A stretch of DNA of 6,960 nucleotides from Clostridiaceae bacterium (GTDB lineage Bacteria; Bacillota; Clostridia; Oscillospirales; Acutalibacteraceae). The notes beneath the pieces are model-generated. The model was not told the DNA's origin, made no database searches, and saw nothing but the letters and a program-made list of their open reading frames with translations. Positions within the stretch are counted from its first letter, which is position 1. Every line of letters starts with the position of its first letter. This document shows positions 1 through 6,905 of this stretch, in pieces. The stretch covers positions 1-6,960 of the forward strand of contig JAEDGF010000090.1 in assembly GCA_016297645.1 (NCBI GenBank), in the 5' to 3' direction. The position numbers were made by a program, and so were the translations under genes.

Positions 1-75
1 GTGCCGAAAAGGGGCACTGACGGGCGACATGGGTTTGAATCCCGTCAGCCTATCCCGGACGCACAACAACAATAA
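1..75 (+). other. 3' end of an upstream transcript: possible structured RNA, family unknown, 5' end outside window
   Basis: Two stem-loops lie back to back. GTGCC (1-5) pairs with GGCAC (13-17) around a 7-nt loop, and TGACGGG (18-24) pairs with CCCGTCA (41-47). Within the second, ATGGG-TTTGAAT-CCCGT (29-45) has the 5-bp stem and 7-nt loop of a tRNA T-arm, but no encoded CCA follows and the first loop lacks the U expected of an anticodon loop, so this is not a normal tRNA. CCCGGACGCAC (54-64) could be the 3' half of a closing stem whose partner lies outside the window. A terminator follows at 111-148. I checked it from memory against tmRNA, RNase P RNA, SRP RNA and common riboswitch consensus sequences without a match. 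The alternative is the C-terminus of a protein: frame 1 is open from base 1 to a TAA at 73-75 (24 codons). I slightly favour RNA because of the paired stems. Confidence 0.3.
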
Positions 76-110
76 CGGTTTTAACCGATTAGTATTTAGT
101 ATCCCTTTTA

Positions 111-148
111 CTGCCGTAAATTTTTTATGTTTTACGGCAGCTTTTTTT
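111..148 (+). terminator. Strong rho-independent terminator
   Basis: CTGCCGTAAA (111-120) and TTTACGGCAG (131-140) form a perfect 10-bp stem around a 10-nt T-rich loop, followed by C and seven Ts (142-148). There is no matching T-run on the other side, so it acts on + strand transcription only. It ends whatever gene or RNA enters from the left edge and insulates the downstream genes. Confidence 0.9.
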
Positions 149-216
149 GCGTTTAATATTGTATTTTTCGCGTAAATATGGTAGCATAATCTAAATATGG
201 GGAGAAGGAAGGTTTT

Positions 217-508
217 ATGTCACAAACAGCTTTTATCCGTGTATAATACTTCCCGAAAAATAGGACAGTCAAAAACCGAACTCGTTGACGAGAACGGCAA
301 ACGAATAAAAAATGCGCAGCCGCTGAGTATTGACGAAAAAGAAATGCTCGAAGCCGTAAAAAAAACCGTTTATAAAGTCGGTTCTTTTAAGAAAAGATGC
401 AGGTCTTTGCGCTACAATGAGAAGGCACTTCCTCTCGCAGGCAGAGTACTGTCGGACGAGAGCTTTTCGGGAGTAAGCCCGGAAAAAGGCTTTCCGCGCT
501 TTATGTGA
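217..508 (+). pseudogene. Possible frameshifted or decayed small gene, function unknown
   Basis: A purine-rich Shine-Dalgarno tract (GGAGAAGGAAGG, 201-212) precedes ATG 217, but that frame encodes only MSQTAFIRV before TAA at 244-246. The +1 frame is open from 197 to TGA at 506-508 and, from about 242 on, reads like a soluble charged protein (for example TELVDENGKRIKNAQ, then LSIDEKEMLEAVKK). The only in-frame starts for it, ATG 197 and GTG 239, have no convincing ribosome site. Joining the two frames near 240 would give one continuous product of about 96 residues, so a one-base lesion or a programmed shift is possible. From about codon 65 of the longer frame the sequence (Arg, Leu, Pro and Ser-rich) looks less protein-like. 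I recognise no family. It could be a gene remnant, a short leader peptide with noncoding DNA behind it, or chance. Confidence 0.3.
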
Positions 509-525
509 CGGCGGCTGAACCGAAT

Positions 526-557
526 TTGACAGTAATTTAATTTCACCGGAATATAAA
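526..557 (+). promoter_or_regulatory. Weak candidate promoter for the ABC exporter genes
   Basis: A consensus -35 box TTGACA (526-531) lies 54 bases before the ATPase start. The best -10 match, TATAAA (552-557), is 20 bases away, longer than the preferred 16-18. At 17-bp spacing the hexamer is only GAATAT (549-554). Initiation here would give a very short leader carrying the AAGGAG site (566-571). The box is perfect but the spacing is poor, so this is tentative. Confidence 0.3.
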
Positions 558-579
558 CAAGCAAAAAGGAGAAAACGAT

Positions 580-1425
580 ATGGCAAAAGATATTGGTTCG
601 GGAATATACAATCCCGAGCCGTTTGAAAGCAAACCCGACACTTCGTCTGCCCCTCAGGCGGCAGCAGCCGGTAACAGCGCCGCCGCAAACGCGGAGCCCG
701 CCGCAAGCACCGGGGACAAGTACGCATTCAAGGTCAGAGATCTCACGAAGGACTACGACGGTCATGTTGTTCTGAACAACATCTCGTTCGATATCCCGAA
801 GGGTAAAATAGTCGGTCTGCTCGGTCCGAACGGCTGCGGCAAATCCACCCTCATGAAGATTCTCTCGGGCGTTATACACGACTACTCCGGCACGATAAAA
901 ATAGGCGGCCGCCCCGTGGGAATAGGCTCGAAGGCGCACCTTGCGTACCTGCCTGACCGCACATATTTCCCCGAACGCTTCCGTACCATTGACTGCATAA
1001 ATTACTTCGCGGACTTCTTTGCGGATTTCGATAAGGTTAAAGCAATAGAATTCGCGGGAAAATTCGGACTTGATCTCAACCAGCGCATAAAGACCATGAG
1101 CAAAGGTATGCAGGAGAAATTACAGCTTCTTATGGTCATGAGCCGCGCCGCAGACATCTATCTGCTCGACGAGCCTCTCGGCGGAGTCGACCCTGCGGCA
1201 AGAGCCGTTATTCTCGACATAATCATGTCAAACTATAAAGAAAACGCAACCGTTGTTATCTCCACACACCTTGTCAACGACCTTGAACACAGCTTCGATC
1301 ATGTCCTCATGCTCGGCAAGGGTTCGGTTCTTGTCAACACCGGAATAGACACACTGCGTTCCACCGGTAAATCGGTGGAGGAGATCTTCAAGGAGGTAAT
1401 AGGCGATGCTTGGGAAGTTGACTAA
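580..1425 (+). CDS. ABC transporter ATP-binding protein (ABC-2 exporter type)
   Basis: This 281-residue cytoplasmic ATPase should power the membrane protein encoded immediately downstream. It has Walker A GPNGCGKST (82-90), signature SKGMQ (174-178, the variant usual in BcrA/EcsA-like ATPases), Walker B IYLLDEP (193-199), D-loop GGVDP (201-205) and the switch histidine in STH (230). The Q-loop region reads YLPD (123-126), with Asp where Gln is usual. The nucleotide-binding domain starts near residue 48. Ahead of it is a 45-residue Ala/Pro/Ser-rich extension, unusual for a family whose members normally begin directly with the domain. ATG 580 is supported by AAGGAG (566-571, spacing 8), and the next Met is residue 92, inside the domain, so the extension is probably translated. 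The substrate cannot be told from sequence. The class includes antibiotic, peptide and lipid exporters. No GntR-type regulator gene lies next to it here. Confidence 0.93.
   Translation: MAKDIGSGIYNPEPFESKPDTSSAPQAAAAGNSAAANAEPAASTGDKYAFKVRDLTKDYDGHVVLNNISFDIPKGKIVGLLGPNGCGKSTLMKILSGVIHDYSGTIKIGGRPVGIGSKAHLAYLPDRTYFPERFRTIDCINYFADFFADFDKVKAIEFAGKFGLDLNQRIKTMSKGMQEKLQLLMVMSRAADIYLLDEPLGGVDPAARAVILDIIMSNYKENATVVISTHLVNDLEHSFDHVLMLGKGSVLVNTGIDTLRSTGKSVEEIFKEVIGDAWEVD
1391..1396 (+). promoter_or_regulatory. Shine-Dalgarno site inside the ATPase gene
   Basis: AGGAGG lies 9 bases before ATG 1406 and within the last codons of the ATPase gene. It fixes the permease start and implies translational coupling, so that the two exporter subunits are made in proportion. 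Confidence 0.8.
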
Positions 1426-2305
1426 AAACGCGTTCAAATCAAACGCCGCAGGAATATACAACATCTATATCGCCGAGGGCATTATAACCATAGTCATGCT
1501 TATTCTGCTTCTTGTCGACTGGACAAAGTGGGGCGACACGGGCGTAGGCTTGGGTCTTGCGATAAAATGCATTGCCTCCGTTGCCCTCTGCATAACCGCC
1601 GCGATAGGCATAGTAATGACCTTCGTATCGGTTTTCAGCGATTTTAAGCGCAATATGTACGGCATCGAGGGTCATCTCACACTTTCTCTCCCCGTAAGAG
1701 GCTCGTCGCTGCTTTTCGCGAAGTGGCTCTCCGGCGCATTCTGGGTAATACTCAGCTACCTTGTTTTCTGCCTTGCGGCAGGCGGCAGCGCACTCTATAT
1801 TTTCCGTCACTCAATGTCTATCGTTGAGGGCGACGCGGCATACAGCTCCATCTATCAGGTAGCGACCGAGATGATAAGGCAGCTGTGCGACTCGGCAGGC
1901 ATAGTCACTCCGTCGGCACACGTACTCGGCTATGTTGTTGCAATGTACGCCTTCGACGGCGGCATAAGAGCTTGCAGCTTCGTGCTTCTTGTTTTCTTCG
2001 CAATAACCCTCGCCCACTGCCGTCCGTTCAACAAGCTCGGCAAGATCGGCGCGGTACTCTACTTCTTTGCCGGTACATTTATCACGCAGACCTTTGCAAG
2101 CATGATAACAAAACTCGTAAAAATATATGTCGTGGTTTCCGATACGGCGTTCACCTTCACACTTTCCGAAGCGGAGGTAAAGGCGGCGTGGCAGATGGGC
2201 TTCGGAGCATACTCCATGACAAACCTTTACTGCACGGTCGTTATGACGGTCGCGGTATTCCTCGTCACCGCTTACCTTATCGACAGAAAGGTAAACGCCG
2301 AGTAA
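1406..2305 (+). CDS. ABC-2 type transporter permease subunit
   Basis: This 299-residue integral membrane protein should form the channel of the exporter, pairing with the ATPase whose gene it overlaps by 20 bases. Hydrophobic segments suggest six helices at about residues 21-39, 52-76, 107-133, 188-204, 213-235 and 274-292, the usual count for ABC-2 permeases. Between helices 2 and 3 is the segment MYGIEGHLTLSLPVRGSSLL (84-103). It resembles the 'YG.EG.L..TLPV....LL..K' stretch common in clostridial ABC-2 permeases and probably forms a cytoplasmic coupling region. Loop 134-171 between helices 3 and 4 is long and may be extracellular. There is no signal peptide or extra domain. The family call rests on topology, that motif and the adjacent ATPase; the transported substrate is unknown. 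Confidence 0.87.
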   Translation: MLGKLTKNAFKSNAAGIYNIYIAEGIITIVMLILLLVDWTKWGDTGVGLGLAIKCIASVALCITAAIGIVMTFVSVFSDFKRNMYGIEGHLTLSLPVRGSSLLFAKWLSGAFWVILSYLVFCLAAGGSALYIFRHSMSIVEGDAAYSSIYQVATEMIRQLCDSAGIVTPSAHVLGYVVAMYAFDGGIRACSFVLLVFFAITLAHCRPFNKLGKIGAVLYFFAGTFITQTFASMITKLVKIYVVVSDTAFTFTLSEAEVKAAWQMGFGAYSMTNLYCTVVMTVAVFLVTAYLIDRKVNAE

Positions 2306-2336
2306 AAATTCAACCGAAAACGGAGGTTTTTCAGGC

Positions 2337-2942
2337 ATGAGCTTTGAAATCATTGATATTTCAAAAGATCTCCTTACAGCGGAGCTGTACCCCGGCGACC
2401 CTAAGCCGGAGGTGAGCATTTTCAGCGCTATTGCAAGAGGCGACGAATGCAACATGGCAAAAATAAGCTCAACGCTCCACTGCGGCACTCACGCCGACGC
2501 ACCTCTGCACTTCATAAACGGCGGCGACTCGATAGGCACTGCGGTACTCGACAGCTTTATCGGCGAATGCGCCGTTATAGATGTTCCTCCGGGCAGGATC
2601 ACCGGACAATATGCGGACGAGCATTTCCCGAAGGGCGTAAAAAGGCTTCTGCTCCGCTCGGGCGGTACGGCTTATTTTGACAAGACCGGCGCGGAGGAAA
2701 CAGCCTATCTCGGCTACAAGCTGATAGGCACGGACGCTATGAGCGTAGGCTCGCCGGAGGATCAGACGGAACCTCACAAAGCACTTCTCGGCGAAAATGT
2801 CGCGATACTCGAAAACCTGAATCTCGACAGCGTTAAACCGGGCAGATACTTTCTTATAGCTCCTCCCGTAAAGATAGCCGGTGTGGACGCGGCACCCGTT
2901 CGTGCGGTTCTTATAAGCGGCTATATGTTTTGGAGCAACTGA
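2337..2942 (+). CDS. Cyclase-family metal-dependent hydrolase (kynurenine formamidase-like)
   Basis: This 201-residue cytoplasmic protein belongs to the cyclase/KynB fold family. The signature HCGTHADAPLHF (48-59) supplies the metal ligands His48, His52 and Asp54. Later come GTDAMSVGSPE (131-141), then His147 and Glu159 in the HKALLG...ILENLNL stretch, matching the remaining catalytic and metal positions of bacterial kynurenine formamidase. Length is close to the family's usual 205-210, so the protein looks intact. The start has GGAGG (2322-2326) 10 bases ahead. It lies 31 bases after the permease gene with no terminator between, so co-transcription with the exporter is likely. No tryptophan-degradation gene is nearby, and many family members act on other amides or lactones, so the substrate is unresolved and I do not assign kynB. 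Confidence 0.87.
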   Translation: MSFEIIDISKDLLTAELYPGDPKPEVSIFSAIARGDECNMAKISSTLHCGTHADAPLHFINGGDSIGTAVLDSFIGECAVIDVPPGRITGQYADEHFPKGVKRLLLRSGGTAYFDKTGAEETAYLGYKLIGTDAMSVGSPEDQTEPHKALLGENVAILENLNLDSVKPGRYFLIAPPVKIAGVDAAPVRAVLISGYMFWSN

Positions 2943-3158
2943 GCACGCAGATGTCGGTCCGTGCCGCGCTCCCCGGGGAAATTTTGCGGAATCAAACGCA
3001 AAAAAAACGAAGTATGGCATACGGCAAACAAGCAATACGAGGTTTTTCACGGCTGCCGGGAACAATATTTACCGGACAGGCTCTCCCCTCCCGCTCTTCA
3101 AAGTTTTCCGACACCGCGGTGTATATCTGAGTATATCCGCACAAACAGCAAAAAACAC
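2943..3158. other. Gene-free spacer between the cyclase gene and the pgk promoter
   Basis: I see no credible gene here. Short open frames of 66-70 codons lack ribosome sites and family resemblance. The stretch contains CCCCGGGG (2971-2978), a 7-bp inverted repeat TTTTGCG/CGCAAAA (2982-2988 and 2997-3003) followed by As rather than Ts, and the 12-base palindrome at 3111-3122. No clear intrinsic terminator follows the cyclase gene, so some read-through into pgk is possible. Confidence 0.6.
3111..3122. repeat. Perfect 12-base palindrome upstream of the pgk promoter
   Basis: ACACCGCGGTGT equals its own reverse complement. It lies 36 bases before the -35 box of the pgk promoter and is followed by two copies of GTATAT (3121-3126 and 3131-3136). 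No T-run follows, so it is not a terminator. A site for a dimeric regulator is possible, but the sequence does not match the Rex or CggR operators as I know them. Confidence 0.4.
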
Positions 3159-3187
3159 TTGATAATTCAGTAACAATGTTATAAAAT
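3159..3187 (+). promoter_or_regulatory. Sigma-A-type promoter for the pgk-tpiA-gpmI cluster
   Basis: TTGATA (3159-3164) and TAAAAT (3182-3187) each match the consensus at five of six positions, with an ideal 17-base spacer. The predicted start, near 3193-3195, gives a leader of about 60 bases with AAAGGAG (3239-3245) eight bases before the pgk ATG. Confidence 0.75.
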
Positions 3188-3194
3188 ATTCTAT

Positions 3195-3209
3195 CGGAAA
3201 GTTTTTCCG
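3195..3209 (+). other. Small hairpin at the predicted 5' end of the pgk mRNA
   Basis: CGGAAA (3195-3200) pairs with TTTCCG (3204-3209) around a 3-nt loop. It falls almost exactly at the predicted first bases of the transcript, where a stem can protect mRNA from 5'-end-dependent decay. That role is inferred, and the stem is short. Confidence 0.35.
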
Positions 3210-3253
3210 TATAAGCGCAAAAAAATCAAATCATATACAAAGGAGTATTTCCA

Positions 3254-4450
<1,197 letters not shown>

Positions 4451-4459
4451 TTTAATATG

Positions 4460-4517
4460 GTCTGCGGCAAGGGAGCTGCGAAACGGCGCTCGCCGTCCGG
4501 CTTCCCTCTCGGCAGAC
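4460..4517 (+). repeat. Structured inverted-repeat element between pgk and tpiA
   Basis: Nested complementary segments can fold into one long interrupted stem: GTCTGC (4460-4465) with GCAGAC (4512-4517), AGGGA (4470-4474) with TCCCT (4503-4507), and ACGGC (4483-4487) with GCCGT (4492-4496) around a GCTC loop. It begins 9 bases after the pgk stop and has no T-run of its own. It may be an mRNA-stabilising or processing structure, or a copy of a dispersed intergenic repeat. Confidence 0.5.
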
Positions 4518-4525
4518 TGACAGAA

Positions 4526-4560
4526 AAGGGAAAACGGATTTCTTCGTTTTCCCTTGTTTT
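4526..4560 (+). terminator. Intrinsic terminator or attenuator between pgk and tpiA
   Basis: AAGGGAAAACG (4526-4536) and CGTTTTCCCTT (4545-4555) make a perfect 11-bp stem with an 8-nt loop. The tail is GTTTTGCTT, so only four Ts run together. The stem is strong but the tail weak, which suggests partial termination that lowers tpiA and gpmI expression relative to pgk rather than a full stop. I see no good separate promoter for tpiA in the 46 bases that remain. Confidence 0.6.
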
Positions 4561-4583
4561 GCTTACATATATATCTTAAAACA

Positions 4584-4592
4584 GAAAGCGAG
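4584..4592 (+). promoter_or_regulatory. Weak Shine-Dalgarno site for tpiA
   Basis: GAAAGCGAG lies 9 bases before ATG 4602 and lacks the GGAG core found before the other genes. The upstream in-frame ATG at 4554 lies in the terminator stem and would add 16 residues not seen in the enzyme family, so 4602 is the better start despite the weak site. Confidence 0.5.
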
Positions 4593-4601
4593 ATAATAAA
4601 A

Positions 4602-5369
4602 ATGAACAAAGCAACAAGAAAAGCCGTCATTGCCGGCAACTGGAAAATGAACAACACTCCCGCCGAAGCAACGGCCCTCATCAACGAACTCAAACCCCTC
4701 GTTAAGGACGCGGACTGCGATGTAGTTCTCTGCGTACCCTATATCGACCTTTTCGCAGCTATGGAAGCGGCAAAGGGCTCCAACATAAAAATCGGTGCGG
4801 AAAACTGCCACTGGGCTGAAAAAGGTGCATTCACAGGCGAAGTTTCCGCTAAAATGCTTGCAGCGGCAGGCGTTGAATATGTCATTATCGGACACAGCGA
4901 AAGACGCCAGTATTTCGGTGAAACAGATGTCACCGTTCACGACAGAGTAAGAGCAGCTCTTAACGAGAACCTCAAAGTTATTCTCTGCGTAGGCGAAACC
5001 GAAACCGAGAACGAGCAGCACATCACCGCAGAGGTTCTCCGCAAGCAGACGAAGATCGCTCTTCAAGGAGTAAGCGAAGAAGAGCTTAAAAACATAATCA
5101 TCGCCTATGAGCCTGTATGGGCTATCGGCACGGGCAAGGTCGCAACTGCCGACGACGCGTGCAAATATAACGGAATCATCCGTGATTGCATTGCCGAGCT
5201 TTACACGAAGGAAGCGGCAGAGGGCTTTACCATCCAGTACGGCGGCTCGATGAATGAAAAGAACGCGGCAGAGCTTCTCGCTAAGGTCAATGTTGACGGC
5301 GGACTTATCGGCGGCGCTTCTCTTGTAGCCTCCAAATTTGCCGCAATAGTCGAAGCCGCAAGCAAATAA
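4602..5369 (+). CDS. tpiA: Triosephosphate isomerase
   Basis: This cytoplasmic TIM-barrel enzyme, normally a dimer, interconverts dihydroxyacetone phosphate and glyceraldehyde 3-phosphate. From ATG 4602 it has 255 residues, the usual size. The catalytic set is complete: Asn13 and Lys15 in AGNWKMNN, His98 in IIGHSERR, and Glu170 in AYEPVWAIGTGK, which also includes the mobile loop 6 (about 171-180). The phosphate-binding GGS (214-216, in QYGGSMN) and GGASL (237-241) motifs are present. A frame extension back to ATG 4554 was rejected because it reads through the terminator and the family starts just before AGNWKMN. The gene follows pgk after a 151-base spacer holding two structures, and precedes gpmI by 20 bases, so it is probably co-transcribed with gpmI. 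Confidence 0.97.
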   Translation: MNKATRKAVIAGNWKMNNTPAEATALINELKPLVKDADCDVVLCVPYIDLFAAMEAAKGSNIKIGAENCHWAEKGAFTGEVSAKMLAAAGVEYVIIGHSERRQYFGETDVTVHDRVRAALNENLKVILCVGETETENEQHITAEVLRKQTKIALQGVSEEELKNIIIAYEPVWAIGTGKVATADDACKYNGIIRDCIAELYTKEAAEGFTIQYGGSMNEKNAAELLAKVNVDGGLIGGASLVASKFAAIVEAASK

Positions 5370-5389
5370 GACGAAAGGCACTGTTTAAC

Positions 5390-6904
5390 ATGAAAAAACC
5401 GGCTGTATTATGTATAATGGACGGCTTCGGCATCCGCAAGGAAACAAACGGAAACGCCATATATGCCGCCAAAACTCCGAACCTCGACAAGTTTTTCTCC
5501 GAGTGTCCGTTCACCACGATAGGCGCTTCGGGACTTGATGTAGGACTTCCCGACGGACAGATGGGCAACAGCGAAGTCGGTCACACCAACATAGGTGCAG
5601 GCAGAGTTGTTTATCAGATGCTCGTTAAAATAACAAAATCCATTCAGGACGGCGAGTTCTTCAAAATCAAGGCTCTCAACGACGCAATGGAAAACTGCAA
5701 GAAAAACGACTCCGCACTCCACCTTATGGGGCTTCTCTCCAACGGCGGCGTTCACAGTCACATAGAGCACCTTTTCGGACTTCTCGAAATGGCAAAGCAG
5801 CACTCCCTTAAAAAGGTATACATCCACTGCATAATGGACGGCAGAGATGTTTCCGTCACCTCCGGCAAGGGCTTTATAACCGAGTTGCAGGAGAAATGCG
5901 CCGAGCTCGGTGTCGGCGAAATAGCGACTATTACCGGACGCTACTATGCAATGGACAGAGATTTTGCGTGGGACAGAGTCGAAAAGGCTTATGCCGCTTT
6001 TGTATACGGCGAAGGCATTCAGGACAGCGACGCGGCAGGCTCCATGCAGAGGAGCTACGACAAGGGCGTAACGGATGAATTTATCGTTCCCACCGTTGTC
6101 AACAAGAACGGCACGGTAAAGGCTAACGACAGCGTTATCTTCTTCAACTTCCGCCCCGACCGCGCCCGTCAGATAACAAGAACCTTTGTCGATCCCGATT
6201 TTGACGGTTTCGAGCGCAAAAACGGCTTCTTCCCCGTTCACTATGTCTGCATGACGCAGTATGACGAGGAAATGCCCAATGTTACGGTCGCTTTCCCGCC
6301 GGAAACGCTCAAAAATACCTTCGGCGAGTATTTGCAGGAACACCACATGAAGCAGCTGCGCATTGCGGAAACGCAGAAATACGCTCATGTTACCTTCTTC
6401 TTTAACGGCGGCGAGGAAAAGACCTTCGAGGGCGAGGACAGAATCCTCATAAAATCCCCCGATGTTCCCACCTTCGACCTTCAACCCGAGATGAGCGCAT
6501 ATCCCGTCTGCGACGCTGTTTGCGAAAAGATAAAGAGCGGCGAATATGACGCAGTCATTCTCAACTTTGCAAACTGCGACATGGTCGGTCACACAGGCGT
6601 ATTCGACGCAGCCGTCAAGGCGGTTGAAGCCGTTGACGAATGCGTAGGCAGAGTTGTTGACGCAACGCTCTCGATGGGCGGTGTGTGCTTCATCACAGCC
6701 GACCACGGCAACGCAGACATGATGATAGGCCCCGACGGCAAGCCCTTTACCCCTCACACTACGAACCCAGTTCCGTTCTGTGTCGTAGGCTATCCGTGCG
6801 AGCTTAAAGAGGGCGGTCGTCTTGCGGATATCTGCCCCACGATGCTCAAAGTTATGGGACTCCCCCAGCCCAAGGAAATGACGGGTGAATGCCTTATTAA
6901 ATAA
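5390..6904 (+). CDS. gpmI: 2,3-bisphosphoglycerate-independent phosphoglycerate mutase
   Basis: This cytoplasmic enzyme converts 3-phosphoglycerate to 2-phosphoglycerate through a phosphoserine intermediate, using two manganese ions. At 504 residues it is full length (about 510 in the family). Metal ligands are Asp11 (MDGFG), catalytic Ser61 (MGNSEVGH), Asp397 and His401 (NCDMVGHTG), Asp438 and His439 (TADHGN) and His456 (PHTTNPVP). The substrate site has His122 (VHSH), Arg152 and Asp153 (DGRDV), Arg184, Arg190, Arg255 and Arg258 (FRPDRAR) and Lys330 (ETQKYAHVTFF). After DGRDV it reads SVTSGKGF where PP is common, a small local difference. GAAAGG (5373-5378) precedes the start by 11 bases. 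It lies 20 bases after tpiA, so the two share a transcript. Enolase, the next step and often the next gene, is not seen before the window ends. Confidence 0.98.
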   Translation: MKKPAVLCIMDGFGIRKETNGNAIYAAKTPNLDKFFSECPFTTIGASGLDVGLPDGQMGNSEVGHTNIGAGRVVYQMLVKITKSIQDGEFFKIKALNDAMENCKKNDSALHLMGLLSNGGVHSHIEHLFGLLEMAKQHSLKKVYIHCIMDGRDVSVTSGKGFITELQEKCAELGVGEIATITGRYYAMDRDFAWDRVEKAYAAFVYGEGIQDSDAAGSMQRSYDKGVTDEFIVPTVVNKNGTVKANDSVIFFNFRPDRARQITRTFVDPDFDGFERKNGFFPVHYVCMTQYDEEMPNVTVAFPPETLKNTFGEYLQEHHMKQLRIAETQKYAHVTFFFNGGEEKTFEGEDRILIKSPDVPTFDLQPEMSAYPVCDAVCEKIKSGEYDAVILNFANCDMVGHTGVFDAAVKAVEAVDECVGRVVDATLSMGGVCFITADHGNADMMIGPDGKPFTPHTTNPVPFCVVGYPCELKEGGRLADICPTMLKVMGLPQPKEMTGECLIK

Positions 6905-6905
6905 C

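Noticed and set aside
29..56. A tRNA or tmRNA 3' end, based on the T-arm-like hairpin.
   Set aside because: No CCA follows the would-be acceptor strand, T replaces the invariant C in the loop, and the preceding 7-nt loop (GAAAAGG) lacks the U before the anticodon.
269..939. Two long overlapping open frames on the minus strand (269-727 and 412-939).
   Set aside because: They run antisense to the ABC ATPase gene, have no ribosome sites or family motifs, and their composition (Cys and Arg-rich) is that of a reversed reading of coding DNA.
2982..3007. TTTTGCG/CGCAAAA inverted repeat as a terminator for the cyclase gene.
   Set aside because: It is followed by As on the + strand, and the minus strand has no T-run after the stem.
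2930..3173. Short + strand open frames after the cyclase gene as possible small proteins.
   Set aside because: They lack Shine-Dalgarno sites, overlap the palindrome and the pgk -35 box, and have no protein-like composition.
4554..4601. An upstream ATG (4554) extending triosephosphate isomerase by 16 residues.
   Set aside because: The ATG would have to be read from the minus-like T-rich terminator stem, has no ribosome site, and the enzyme family begins close to the AGNWKMN motif.
5408..6757. A 449-codon minus-strand open frame opposite gpmI.
   Set aside because: All catalytic residues of the mutase lie on the + strand, and the antisense product has no plausible domain or start site.
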